From NCBI RefSeq assembly GCF_949987535.1, contig NW_026645836.1, positions 62,001 to 126,000 of the forward strand: a stretch of 64,000 bases of DNA. The letters run 5' to 3'. Positions 36,766-49,151 of the stretch are shown piece after piece. The translations under genes and the position numbers were made by a program. This DNA is from Balaenoptera acutorostrata (Eukaryota; Chordata; Mammalia; Artiodactyla; Balaenopteridae). How positions within the stretch are numbered: position 1 is the first letter of the stretch; each line of letters begins with the position of its first letter. A model generated the notes under the pieces. That model made no database searches. It was not told the DNA's origin and saw only the letters and a list, made by a program, of their open reading frames with translations.

Positions 36766-39587
36766 AGGATTCTCTTTTTTTTTTTTTTTTTTTATTTATT
36801 TATTTAATTTATTTATGGCTGTGTTGGGTCTTCGTTTCCGTGCGAGGGCTTTCTCCAGTTGTGGCAATTGGGGACCACTCTTCATCGCTGTGCGCAGGCC
36901 TCTCATCATCGCGGCCTCTCCCGTCGCGGAGCACAGGCTCCAGACGCGCAGGCCCAGCAACTGTGGCTCACGGGCCCAGCTGCTCCGCGGCATGTGGGAT
37001 CCTCCCAGAACAGGGCTCGAACCCGCGTCCCCTGCACCGGCAGGCAGACTCTCAACCACTGCGCCACCAGGGAAGCCCCAGGATTCTCTTTTTAACTTGT
37101 TCCTTAAAACACTAGTGCTTAGGAAATCTATTGGAGGCAGAAGCAGTCAATGGTAGCTTAGGGTTAGGGTAAGGGTGAGGGTGAGGGTTAGGGTACGGCT
37201 TAGGGTACGGGTTCGGGGAGGCGTTCGGGTAGGGCGTAGGGTATGGGTTAGGGTTAGGGTTAGCGCTAGTGTTAGGGTTAGGGCTCGGTTTAGGGTACGG
37301 GTTAGGATTAGGGTACGCGTTAGGGTTAGGGTAGGGGTTAGGTTTAGGGTACGCGTTAGGATGAGGGTAGTTATTAAACCTATCCCACTCTCTAGATACC
37401 CCTTAGCAGATAAAGGAATATTATTTGGGGGTCCAGCCATGGAGAAGAGTTTAGACACTAGGAGAAGATAAGGAACACACCCATTATCAAGAAATCACAT
37501 TAGGATTCTCTTTTTAACCTGTTCCTTAAAACACTAGTGCTTAGGAAATCTATTGGAGGCAGAAGCAGTCAAGGGTAGCTTAGGGTTAGGGTTAGGGTGA
37601 GGGTGAGGGTTAGGGTACGGCTTAGGGTACGGGTTGGGGGAGGGGTTCGGGTAGGGCGTAGGGTATGGTTTAGGGTTAGGGTTAGGGTTAGTGTTAGGGT
37701 TAGGGCTCGGTTTAGGGTACGGGTTAGGATTAGGGTACGCGTTAGTGTTAGGGTAGGGGTTAGGGTTAGGGTACGCGATAGGGTGAGGTTAGTTATTAAA
37801 CCTATCCCACTCTCTAGATACCCCTTAGCACGTAAAGGAATATTATTTGTGGGTCCAGCCATGGAGAAGAGTTTAGACACTAGGAGAAGATAAGGAACAC
37901 ACCCATTATCACGAAATCACATGAGGATTCTCTTTTTAACCTGTTCCTTAAAACACTATTGCTTAGGAAATCTATTGGAGGCAGAAGCAGTCAAGGGTAG
38001 CTTAGGGTTAGGGTTAGGGTTAGGGTGAGGGTTAGGGTACGGGTTCGGGGAGGCGTTCGGGTAGGGCGTAGGGTATGGGTTAGGGTTAGGTTTAGCGCTA
38101 GTGTTAGGGTTAGGGCTCGGTTTAGGGTACGGGTTAGGATTAGGGTACGCGTTAGGGTTAGGGTAGGGGTTAGGGTTAGGGTACGTGTTAGGGTGAGGGT
38201 AGTTATTAAACCTATCCCACTCTCTAGATACCCCTTAGCACATAAAGGAATATTATTTGGGGGTCCAGCCATGGAGAAGAGTTTAGACACTAGGAGAAGA
38301 TAAGGAACACACCCATTATCAAGAAATCACATTAGGATTCTCTGTTTAACATGTTCCTTAAAACACTAGTGCTTAGGAAATCTATTGGAGGCAGAAGCAG
38401 TCAATGGTAGCTTAGGGTTAGGGTAAGGGTGAGGGTGAGGGTTAGGGTACGGCTTAGGGTACGGGTTTGGGGAGGCGTTCGGGTAGGGCATAGGGTATGG
38501 GTTAGGGTTAGGGTTAGCGCTCGTGTTAGGGTTAGGGCTCGGTTTAGGGTACGGGTTAGGATTAGGGTACGCGTTAGGGTTAGGGTAGGGGTTAGGGTTA
38601 GGGTACGCGTTAGGGTGAGGGTAGTTATTAAACCTATCCCACTCTCTAGATACCCCTTAGCACGTAAAGGAATATTATTTGGGGGTCCAGCAATGGAGAA
38701 GAGTTTAGACACTAGGAGAAGATAAGGAACACACCCATTATCAAGAAATCACATTAGGATTCTCTTTTTAACCTGTTCCTTAAAACACTAGTGCTTAGGA
38801 AATCTATTGGAGGCAGAAGCAGTCAAGGGTAGCTTAGGGTTAGGGTTAGGGTTAGGGTGAGGGTTAGGGTACGGCTTAGGGTACGGTTTCGGGGAGGGGT
38901 TCGGGTAGGGCGTAGGGTATGGGTTAGGGTTAGGGTTAGGGTTAGTGTTAGGGTTAGGGCTCGGTTTAGGGTACGGGTTAGGATTAGGGTACGCGTTAGT
39001 GTTAGGGTAGGGGTTAGGGTTAGGGTAGGCGATAGGGTGAGGTTAGTTATTAAACCTATCCCACTCTCTAGATACCCCTTAGCACGTAAAGGAATATTAT
39101 TTGGGGGTCCAGCCATGGAGAAGAGTTTAGACACTAGGAGAAAATAAGGAACACACCCATTATCAAGAAATCACATTAGTATTCTCTTTTTAACCTGTTC
39201 CTTAAAACACTAGTGCTTAGGAAATCTATTGGAGGCAGAAGCAGTCAAGGGTAGCTTAGGGTTAGGGTTAGGGTTAGGGTACGGCTTAGGGTACGGGTTC
39301 GGGGAGGGGTTCGGATAGGGCGTAGGGTATGGGTTAGGGTTAGGGTTAGGGTTAGTGTTAGGGTTCGGGCTCTGTTTAGGGTACGGGTTAGGATTAGGGT
39401 ACGCGTTAGTGTTAGGGTAGGGGTTAGGGTTATGGTACGCACTAGGGTGAGGGTATTTATTAAACCTATCCCACTCTCTAGATACCCCTGAGCACGTAAA
39501 GGAATATTATTTGGGGGTCCAGCCATGGAGAAGAGCTTAGACACTAGGAGAAGATAAGGAACACACCCATTATCAAGAAATCACATT
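36766..39587 (+). repeat. SINE-bearing six-monomer block, 2822 bp
   Basis: Lengths are 736 (with SINE), 422, 410, 422, 422 and 410 bp. Its central monomers return at an offset of 5198 bp, including CAGCAATGG (about 38688 and 43886) and GCACATAAAGG (about 38239 and 43437). Confidence 0.8.
36780..37079 (-). mobile_element. CHR-type SINE, copy 5
   Basis: Same site and orientation. Target duplications are at 36766-36779 and 37080-37093, with a 19-T run. It shares three substitutions with copy 3 (GGCAATTGGGG, CATCGCTGTGC, CCCAGAACAGG). The promoter boxes are intact (37056-37066 and 37013-37023). The A/T-rich tail lacks the AATTA element seen in most copies. Confidence 0.9.
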
Positions 39588-41975
39588 AGGATTCTCTTTT
39601 TTTTTTTTTTTAATTATTTATTTATTTAATTTATTTATGGCTGTGTTGGGTCTTCGTTTCCGTGCGAGGGCTTTCTCCAGTTGTGGCAAGTGGGGACCAC
39701 TCTTCATCGCGGTGCGCAGGCCTCTCATCATCGCGGCCTCTCCCGTCGCGGAGCACAGGCTCCAGACGCGCAGTCCCAGCAACTGTGGCTCACGGGCCCA
39801 GCTGCTCCGCGGCATGTGGGATCCTCCCAGACCAGGGCTCGAACCCGCGTCCCCTGCACCGGCAGGCAGACTCTCAACCACTGCGCCACCAGGGAAGCCC
39901 CAGGATTCTCTTTTTAACTTGTTCCTTAAAACACTAGTGCTTAGGAAATCTATTGGAGGCAGAAGCAGTCAAGGGTAGCTTAGGGTTAGGGTTAGGGTTA
40001 GGGTACGGCTTAGGGTACGGGTTCGGGGAGGGGTTCGGTTAGGGCGTAGGTTATGGGATAGGGTTAGGGTTAGGGTTAGTGTTAGGGTTACGGCTCGGTT
40101 TAGGGTACGGGTTAGGATTAGGGTACGCGTTAGTGTTAGGGTAGGGGTTAGGGTTAGGGTACGCGAAAGGGTGAGGTTAGTTATTAAACCTATCACACTC
40201 TTTAGATACCCCTTAGCACGTAAAGGAATATTATTTGTGGGTCCAGCCATGGAGAAGAGTTTAGACACTAGGAGAAGATAAGGAACACACCCATTATCAA
40301 GAAATCACATTAGGATTCTCTTTTTAACATGTTCCTTAAAACACTATTGCTTAGGAAATCTATTGGAGGCAGAAGCAGTCAAGGGTAGCTTAGGGTTAGG
40401 GTTAGGGTTAGGGTGAGGGTTAGGGTACGGCTTAGGGTACGGGTTCGGGTAGGGGTTCGGGTAGGGCGTAGGGTATGGGTTAGGGTTAGGGTTAGGGTTA
40501 GTGTTAGGGTTAGGGCTCGGTTTAGGGTACGGGTTAGGATTAGGGTACGCGTTAGTGTTAGGGTAGGGGTTAGGGTTAGGGTACGCGATAGGGTGAGGTT
40601 AGTTATTAAACCTATCCCACTCTCTAGATACCCCTTAGCACGTAAAGGAATATTATTTGGGGGTCCAGCCATGGAGAAGAGTTTAGACACTAGGAGAAAA
40701 TAAGGAACACACCCATTATCAAGAAATCACATTAGGATTCTCTTTTTAACCTGTTCCTTAAAACACTAGTGCTTAGGAAATCTATTGGAGGCAGAAGCAG
40801 TCAAGGGTAGCTTAGGGTTAGGGTTAGGGTTAGGGTACGGCTTAGGGTACGGGTTCGGGGAGGGGTTCGGGTAGGGCGTAGGGTATGGGTTAGGGTTAGG
40901 GTTAGGGTTAGTGTTAGGGTTAGGGCTCGGTTTAGGGTACGGGTTAGGATTAGGGTACGCGTTAGGGTTAGGGTAGGGGTTAGGGTTAGGGTACGCGTTA
41001 GGGTGAGGGTAGTTATTAAACCTATCCCACTCTCTAGATACCCCTTAGCACGTAAAGGAATATTATTTGGGGGTCCAGCCATGGAGAAGAGTTTAGACAC
41101 TAGGAGAAGATAAGGAACACACCCATTATCAAGAAATCACATTAGGATTCTCTTTTTAACCTGTTCCTTAAAACACTAGTGCTTAGGAAATCTATTGGAG
41201 GCAGAAGCAGTCAAGGGTAGCTTAGGGTTAGGGTTAGGGTTAGGGTGAGGGTTAGGGTACGGCTTAGGGTACGGTTTCGGGGAGGGGTTCGGGTAGGGCG
41301 TAGGGTATGGGTTAGGGTTAGGGTTAGGGTTAGTGTTAGGGTTAGGGCTCGGTTTAGGGTACGGGTTAGGATTAGGGTACACGTTAGTGTTAGGGTAGGG
41401 GTTAGGGTTAGGGTAGGCGATAGGGTGAGGTTAGTTATTAAACCTATCCCACTCTCTAGATACCCCTTAGCACGTAAAGGAATATTATTTGGGGGTCCAG
41501 CCATGGAGAAGAGTTTAGACACTAGGAGAAAATAAGGAACACACCCATTATCAAGAAATCACATTAGGATTCTCTTTTTAACCTGTTCCTTAAAACACTA
41601 GTGCTTAGGAAATCTATTGGAGGCAGAAGCAGTCAAGGGTAGCTTAGGGTTAGGGTTAGGGTTAGGGTACGGCTTAGGGTACGGGTTCGGGGAGGGGTTC
41701 GGATAGGGCGTAGGGTATGGGATAGGGTTAGGGTTAGGGTTAGTGTTAGGGTTCGGGCTCTGTTTAGGGTACGGGTTAGGATTAGGGTACGCGTTAGTGT
41801 TAGGGTAGGGGTTAGGGTTATGGTACGCACTAGGGTGAGGGTATTTATTAAACCTATCCCACTCTCTAGATACCCCTGAGCACGTAAAGGAATATTATTT
41901 GGGGGTCCAGCCATGGAGAAGAGCTTAGACACTAGGAGAAGATAAGGAACACACCCATTATCAAGAAATCACATT
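39588..41975 (+). repeat. SINE-bearing five-monomer block, 2388 bp
   Basis: Lengths are 724 (with SINE), 422, 410, 422 and 410 bp. Its first post-SINE monomer (GGTTCGGTTAGGG, GGTTACGGCTCGG, GCGAAAGGG) also follows SINE copies 7, 8 and 9. Confidence 0.82.
39602..39901 (-). mobile_element. CHR-type SINE, copy 6
   Basis: Same site and orientation. Target duplications are at 39588-39601 and 39902-39915. Substitution GCAGTCCCAGC (about 39771) is shared with copies 7, 8 and 9 and marks one amplified subfamily. The promoter boxes are intact (39878-39888 and 39835-39845). Confidence 0.9.
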
Positions 41976-44785
41976 AGGATTCTCTTTTTTTTTTTTTTTA
42001 ATTTTTTATTTATTTAATTTATTTATGGCTGTGTTGGGTCTTCGTTTCCGTGCGAGGGCTTTCTCCAGTTGTGGCAAGTGGGGACCACTCTTCATCGCGG
42101 TGCGCAGGCCTCTCATCTTCGCGGCCTCTCCCGTCGCGGAGCACAGGCTCCAGACGCGCAGTCCCAGCAACTGTGGCTCACGGGCCCAGCTGCTCCGCGG
42201 CATGTGGGATCCTCCCAGACCAGGGCTCGAACCCGCGTCCCCTGCACCGGCAGGCAGACTCTCAACCACTGCGCCACCAGGGAAGCCCCAGGATTCTCTT
42301 TTTAACTTGTTCCTTAAAACACTAGTGCTTAGGAAATCTATTGGAGGCAGAAGCAGTCAAGGGTAGCTTAGGGTTAGGGTTAGGGTTAGGGTACGGCTTA
42401 GGGTACGGGTTCGGGGAGGGGTTCGGTTAGGGCGTAGGTTATGGGATAGGGTTAGGGTTAGGGTTAGTGTTAGGGTTACGGCTCGGTTTAGGGTACGGGT
42501 TAGGATTAGGGTACGCGTTAGTGTTAGGGTAGGGGTTAGGGTTAGGGTACGCGAAAGGGTGAGGTTAGTTATTAAACCTATCACACTCTTTAGATACCCC
42601 TTAGCACGTAAAGGAATATTATTTGTGGGTCCAGCCATGGAGAAGAGTTTAGACACTAGGAGAAGATAAGGAACACACCGATTATCACGAAATCACATTA
42701 GGATTCTCTTTTTAACATGTTCCTTAAAACACTATTGCTTAGGAAATCTATTGGAGGCAGAAGCAGTCAAGGGTAGCTTAGGGTTAGGGTTAGGGTTAGG
42801 GTGAGGGTTAGGGTACGGCTTAGGGTACGGGTTCGGGTAGGGGTTCGGGTAGGGCGTAGGGTATGGGTTAGGGTTAGGGTTAGGGTTAGTGTTAGGGTTA
42901 GGGCTCGGTTTAGGGTACGGGTTAGGATTAGGGTACGCGTTAGTGTTAGGGTAGGGGTTAGGGTTAGGGTACGTGATAGGGTGAGGTTAGTTATTAAACC
43001 TATCCCACTCTCTAGATACCCCTTAGCACGTAAAGGAATATTATTTGTGGGTCCAGCCATGGAGAAGAGTTTAGACACTAGGAGAAGATAAGGAACACAC
43101 CCATTATCACGAAATCACATGAGGATTCTCTTTTTAACCTGTTCCTTAAAACACTATTGCTTAGGAAATCTATTGGAGGCAGAAGCAGTCAAGGGTAGCT
43201 TAGGGTTAGGGTTAGGGTTAGGGTGAGGGTTAGGGTACGGGTTCGGGGAGGCGTTCGGGTAGGGCGTAGGGTAAGGGTTAGGGTTAGGGTTAGCGCTAGT
43301 GTTAGGGTTAGGGCTCGGTTTAGGGTACGGGTTAGGATTAGGGTACGCGTTAGGGTTAGGGTAGGGGTTAGGGTTAGGGTACGTGTTAGGGTGAGGGTAG
43401 TTATTAAACCTATCCCACTCTCTAGATACCCCTTAGCACATAAAGGAATATTATTTGGGGGTCCAGCCATGGAGAAGAGTTTAGACACTAGGAGAAGATA
43501 AGGAACACACCCATTATCAAGAAATCACATTAGGATTCTCTGTTTAACATGTTCCTTAAAACACTAGTGCTTAGGAAATCTATTGGAGGCAGAAGCAGTC
43601 AATGGTAGCTTAGGGTTAGGGTAAGGGTGAGGGTGAGGGTTAGGGTACGGCTTAGGGTACGGGTTTGGGGAGGCGTTCGGGTAGGGCATAGGGTATGGGT
43701 TAGGGTTAGGGTTAGCGCTCGTGTTAGGGTTAGGGCTCGGTTTAGGGTACGGGTTAGGATTAGGGTACGCGTTAGGGTTAGGGTAGGGGTTAGGGTTAGG
43801 GTACGCGTTAGGGTGAGGGTAGTTATTAAACCTATCCCACTCTCTAGATACCCCTTAGCACGTAAAGGAATATTATTTGGGGGTCCAGCAATGGAGAAGA
43901 GTTTAGACACTAGGAGAAGATAAGGAACACACCCATTATCAAGAAATCACATTAGGATTCTCTTTTTAACCTGTTCCTTAAAACACTAGTGCTTAGGAAA
44001 TCTATTGGAGGCAGAAGCAGTCAAGGGTAGCTTAGGGTTAGGGTTAGGGTTAGGGTGAGGGTTAGGGTACGGCTTAGGGTACGGTTTCGGGGAGGGGTTC
44101 GGGTAGGGCGTAGGGTATGGGTTAGGGTTAGGGTTAGGGTTAGTGTTAGGGTTAGGGCTCGGTTTAGGGTACGGGTTAGGATTAGGGTACGCGTTAGTGT
44201 TAGGGTAGGGGTTAGGGTTAGGGTAGGCGATAGGGTGAGGTTAGTTATTAAACCTATCCCACTCTCTAGATACCCCTTAGCACGTAAAGGAATATTATTT
44301 GGGGGTCCAGCCATGGAGAAGAGTTTAGACACTAGGAGAAAATAAGGAACACACCCATTATCAAGAAATCACATTAGGATTCTCTTTTTAACCTGTTCCT
44401 TAAAACACTAGTGCTTAGGAAATCTATTGGAGGCAGAAGCAGTCAAGGGTAGCTTAGGGTTAGGGTTAGGGTTAGGGTACGGCTTAGGGTACGGGTTCGG
44501 GGAGGGGTTCGGATAGGGCGTAGGGTATGGGATAGGGTTAGGGTTAGGGTTAGTGTTAGGGTTCGGGCTCTGTTTAGGGTACGGGTTAGGATTAGGGTAC
44601 GCGTTAGTGTTAGGGTAGGGGTTAGGGTTATGGTACGCACTAGGGTGAGGGTATTTATTAAACCTATCCCACTCTCTAGATACCCCTGAGCACGTAAAGG
44701 AATATTATTTGGGGGTCCAGCCATGGAGAAGAGCTTAGACACTAGGAGAAGATAAGGAACACACCCATTATCAAGAAATCACATT
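41976..44785 (+). repeat. SINE-bearing six-monomer block, 2810 bp
   Basis: Lengths are 724 (with SINE), 422, 410, 422, 422 and 410 bp. Its inner monomers correspond to those of the 2822-bp block starting at 36766. Confidence 0.82.
41990..42289 (-). mobile_element. CHR-type SINE, copy 7
   Basis: Same site and orientation. Target duplications are at 41976-41989 and 42290-42303. It belongs to the GCAGTCCCAGC subfamily. Private changes are TCATCTTCGCG (about 42114) and AATTTTTTATTT in the tail region (about 42001). The promoter boxes are intact (42266-42276 and 42223-42233). Confidence 0.9.
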
Positions 44786-47172
44786 AGGATTCTCTTTTTT
44801 TTTTTTTTAATTATTTATTTATTTAATTTATTTATGGCTGTGTTGGGTCTTCGTTTCCGTGCGAGGGCTTTCTCCAGTTGTGGCAAGTGGGGACCACTCT
44901 TCATCGCGGTGCGCAGGCCTCTCATCATCGCGGCCTCTCCCGTCGCGGAGCACAGGCTCCAGACGCGCAGTCCCAGCAACTGTGGCTCACGGGCCCAGCT
45001 GCTCCGCGGCATGTGGGATCCTCCCAGACCAGGGCTCGAACCCGCGTCCCCTGCACCGGCAGGCAGACTCTCAACCACTGCGCCACCAGGGAAGCCCCAG
45101 GATTCTCTTTTTAACTTGTTCCTTAAAACACTAGTGCTTAGGAAATCTATTGGAGGCAGAAGCAGTCAAGGGTAGCTTAGGGTTAGGGTTAGGGTTAGGG
45201 TACGGCTTAGGGTACGGGTTCGGGGAGGGGTTCGGTTAGGGCGTAGGTTATGGGATAGGGTTAGGGTTAGGGTTAGTGTTAGGGTTACGGCTCGGTTTAG
45301 GGTACGGGTTAGGATTAGGGTACGCGTTAGTGTTAGGGTAGGGTTTAGGGTTAGGGTACGCGAAAGGGTGAGGTTAGTTATTAAACCTATCACACTCTTT
45401 AGATACCCCTTAGCACGTAAAGGAATATTATTTGTGGGTCCAGCCATGGAGAAGAGTTTAGACACTAGGAGAAGATAAGGAACACACCGATTATCACGAA
45501 ATCACATTAGGATTCTCTTTTTAACATGTTCCTTAAAACACTATTGCTTAGGAAATCTATTGGAGGCAGAAGCAGTCAAGGGTAGCTTAGGGTTAGGGTT
45601 AGGGTTAGGGTGAGGGTTAGGGTACGGCTTAGGGTACGGGTTCGGGTAGGGGTTCGGGTAGGGCGTAGGGTATGGGTTAGGGTTAGGGTTAGGGTTAGTG
45701 TTAGGGTTAGGGCTCGGTTTAGGGTACGGGTTAGGATTAGGGTACGCGTTAGTGTTAGGGTAGGGGTTAGGGTTAGGGTACGCGATAGGGTGAGGTTAGT
45801 TATTAAACCTATCCCACTCTCTAGATACCCCTTAGCACGTAAAGGAATATTATTTGGGGGTCCAGCCATGGAGAAGAGTTTAGACACTAGGAGAAAATAA
45901 GGAACACACCCATTATCAAGAAATCACATTAGGATTCTCTTTTTAACCTGTTCCTTAAAACACTATTGCTTAGGAAATCTATTGGAGGCAGAAGCAGTCA
46001 AGGGTAGCTTAGGGTTAGGGTTAGGTTTAGGGTACGGCTTAGGGTACGGGTTCGGGGAGGGGTTCGGGTAGGGCGTAGGGTATGGGTTAGGGTTAGGGTT
46101 AGGGTTAGTGTTAGGGTTAGGGCTCGGTTTAGGGTACGGGTTAGGATTAGGGTACGCGTTAGGGTTAGGGTAGGGGTTAGGGTTAGGGTACGCGTTAGGG
46201 TGAGGGTAGTTATTAAACCTATCCCACTCTCTAGATACCCCTTAGCACGTAAAGGAATATTATTTGGGGGTCCAGCCATGGAGAAGAGTTTAGACACTAG
46301 GAGAAGATAAGGAACACACCCATTATCAAGAAATCACATTAGGATTCTCTTTTTAACCTGTTCCTTAAAACACTAGTGCTTAGGAAATCTATTGGAGGCA
46401 GAAGCAGTCAAGGGTAGCTTAGGGTTAGGGTTAGGGTTAGGGTGAGGGTTAGGGTACGGCTTAGGGTACGGTTTCGGGGAGGGGTTCGGGTAGGGCGTAG
46501 GGTATGGGTTAGGGTTAGGGTTAGGGTTAGTGTTAGGGTTAGGGCTCGGTTTAGGGTACGGGTTAGGATTAGGGTACGCGTTAGTGTTAGGGTAGGGGTT
46601 AGGGTTAGGGTAGGCGATAGGGTGAGGTTAGTTATTAAACCTATCCCACTCTCTAGATACCCCTTAGCACGTAAAGGAATATTATTTGGGGGTCCAGCCA
46701 TGGAGAAGAGTTTAGACACTAGGAGAAAATAAGGAACACACCCATTATCAAGAAATCACATTAGGATTCTCTTTTTAACCTGTTCCTTAAAACACTAGTG
46801 CTTAGGAAATCTATTGGAGGCAGAAGCAGTCAAGGGTAGCTTAGGGTTAGGGTTAGGGTTAGGGTACGGCTTAGGGTACGGGTTCGGGGAGGGGTTCGGA
46901 TAGGGCGTAGGGTATGGGATATGGTTAGGGTTAGGGTTAGTGTTAGGGTTCGGGCTCTGTTTAGGGTACGGGTTAGGATTAGGGTACGCGTTAGTGTTAG
47001 GGTAGGGGTTAGGGTTATGGTACGCACTAGGGTGAGGGTATTTATTAAACCTATCCCACTCTCTAGATACCCCTGAGCACGTAAAGGAATATTATTTGGG
47101 GGTCCAGCCATGGAGAAGAGCTTAGACACTAGGAGAAGATAAGGAACACACCCATTATCAAGAAATCACATT
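44786..47172 (+). repeat. SINE-bearing five-monomer block, 2387 bp
   Basis: Lengths are 723 (with SINE), 422, 410, 422 and 410 bp, matching the block at 39588-41975 at a 5197-5198 bp offset. Confidence 0.82.
44800..45098 (-). mobile_element. CHR-type SINE, copy 8
   Basis: Same site and orientation. Target duplications are at 44786-44799 and 45099-45112. It has the shortest tail run (14 T). It belongs to the GCAGTCCCAGC subfamily and I saw no private change. The promoter boxes are intact (45075-45085 and 45032-45042). Confidence 0.9.
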
Positions 47173-49151
47173 AGGATTCTCTTTTTTTTTTTTTTTTAAT
47201 TATTTATTTATTTAATTTATTTATGGCTGTGTTGGGTCTTCGTTTCCGTGCGAGGGCTTTCTCCAGTTGTGGCAAGTGGGGACCACTCTTCATCGCGGTG
47301 CGCAGGCCTCTCATCATCGCGGCCTCTCCCGTCGCGGAGCACAGGCTCCAGACGCGCAGTCCCAGCAACTGTGGCTCACGGGCCCAGCTGCTCCGCGGCA
47401 TGTGGGATCCTCCCAGACCAGGGCTCGAACCCGCGTCCCCTGCACCGGCAGGCAGACTCTCAACCACTGCGCCACCAGGGAAGCCCCAGGATTCTCTTTT
47501 TAACTTGTTCCTTAAAACACTAGTGCTTAGGAAATCTATTGGAGGCAGAAGCAGTCAAGGGTAGCTTAGGGTTAGGGTTAGGGTTAGGGTACGGCTTAGG
47601 GTACGGGTTCGGGGAGGGGTTCGGTTAGGGCGTAGGTTATGGGATAGGGTTAGGGTTAGGGTTAGTGTTAGGGTTACGGCTCGGTTTAGGGTACGGGTTA
47701 GGATTAGGGTACGCGTTAGTGTTAGGGTAGGGGTTAGGGTTAGGGTACGCGAAAGGGTGAGGTTAGTTATTAAACCTATCACACTCTTTAGATACCCCTT
47801 AGCACGTAAAGGAATATTATTTGTGGGTCCAGCCATGGAGAAGAGTTTAGACACTAGGAGAAGATAAGGAACACACCGATTATCACGAAATCACATTAGG
47901 ATTCTCTTTTTAACATGTTCCTTAAAACACTATTGCTTAGGAAATCTATTGGAGGCAGAAGCAGTCAAGGGTAGCTTAGGGTTAGGGTTAGGGTTAGGGT
48001 GAGGGTTAGGGTACGGCTTAGGGTACGGGTTCGGGTAGGGGTTCGGGTAGGGCGTAGGGTATGGGTTAGGGTTAGGGTTAGGGTTAGTGTTAGGGTTAGG
48101 GCTCGGTTTAGGGTACGGGTTAGGATTAGGGTACGCGTTAGTGTTAGGGTAGGGGTTAGGGTTAGGGTAGGCGATAGGGTGAGGTTAGTTATTAAACCTA
48201 TCCCACTCTCTAGATACCCCTTAGCACGTAAAGGAATATTATTTGGGGGTCCAGCCATGGAGAAGAGTTTAGACACTAGGAGAAAATAAGGAACACACCC
48301 ATTATCAAGAAATCACATTAGGATTCTCTTTTTAACCTGTTCCTTAAAACACTAGTGCTTAGGAAATCTATTGGAGGCAGAAGCAGTCAAGGGTAGCTTA
48401 GGGTTAGGGTTAGGGTTAGGGTACGGCTTAGGGTACGGGTTCGGGGAGGGGTTCGGGTAGGGCGTAGGGTATGGGTTAGGGTTAGGGTTAGGGTTAGTGT
48501 TAGGGTTCGGGCTCTGTTTAGGGTACAGTTTAGGATTAGGGTACGCGTTAGTGTTAGTGTAGGGGTTAGGGTTATGGTACGCACTAGGGTGAGGGTAGTT
48601 ATTAAACCTATCCCACTCTCTAGATACCCCTGAGCACGTAAAGGAATATTATTTAGGGGTCCAGCCATGGAGAAGAGTTCAGACACTAGGAGAAGATAAG
48701 GAACACACCCATTATCAAGAAATCACATTAGGATTCTCTTTTTAACCTGTTCCTTAAAACACTAGTGCTTAGGAAATCTATTGGAGGCAGAAGCAATCAA
48801 GGGTAGCTTAGGGTTAGAGTTAGAGTTAGGGTGAGGGTTAGGGTACGGCTTAGGGTACGGGTTCGGGGAGGGGTTAGGGTAGGGCGTAGGGTATGGGTTA
48901 GGGTTAGGGTTAGGGTTAGTGTTAGGGTTAGGGCTCGGTTTAGGGTACGGGTTAGGATTAGGGTACGCGTTAGGGTTAGGGTAGGGGTTAGGGTTAGGGT
49001 ACTCTTTAGGGTGAGAGTAGTTATTAAACCTATCCCACTCTCTAGATACCCCTTAGCACGTAAAGGAATATTATTTGGGGGTCCAGCCATGGAGAAGAGC
49101 TTAGACACTAGGAGAAGATAAGGAACACACCCATTATCAAGAAATCACATT
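47173..49151 (+). repeat. SINE-bearing four-monomer block, 1979 bp
   Basis: Lengths are 725 (with SINE), 422, 410 and 422 bp. Its last monomer has the TACTCTTTAGGGTGAGAG ending, not the TACGCACTAGGG ending that precedes most other SINEs. SINE copy 10 is therefore joined to a different left neighbour. Confidence 0.8.
47187..47487 (-). mobile_element. CHR-type SINE, copy 9
   Basis: Same site and orientation. Target duplications are at 47173-47186 and 47488-47501, with a 16-T run. It belongs to the GCAGTCCCAGC subfamily. The promoter boxes are intact (47464-47474 and 47421-47431). It is the last member of that subfamily in the window. Confidence 0.9.

Larger units (their letters stand above)
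37750..42947 (+). repeat. ~5198-bp super-repeat carrying two SINEs, copy 1
   Basis: It contains SINE copies 6 and 7 and matches 42948 onward at an offset of 5197-5198 bp. It is a composite of a 5-mer (2388 bp) and a 6-mer (2810 bp). Shared marks include CAGCAATGG, TAGGCGATAGGG, GGTTCGGATAGGG and GCGAAAGGGTGAGG. Edges are approximate. Confidence 0.8.
42948..47930 (+). repeat. ~5198-bp super-repeat carrying two SINEs, copy 2
   Basis: It contains SINE copies 8 and 9 and tracks copy 1 at 5197-5198 bp. The one-base change in offset comes from the poly-T tract of SINE copy 8. The match fades shortly after 47.9 kb. Confidence 0.8.
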
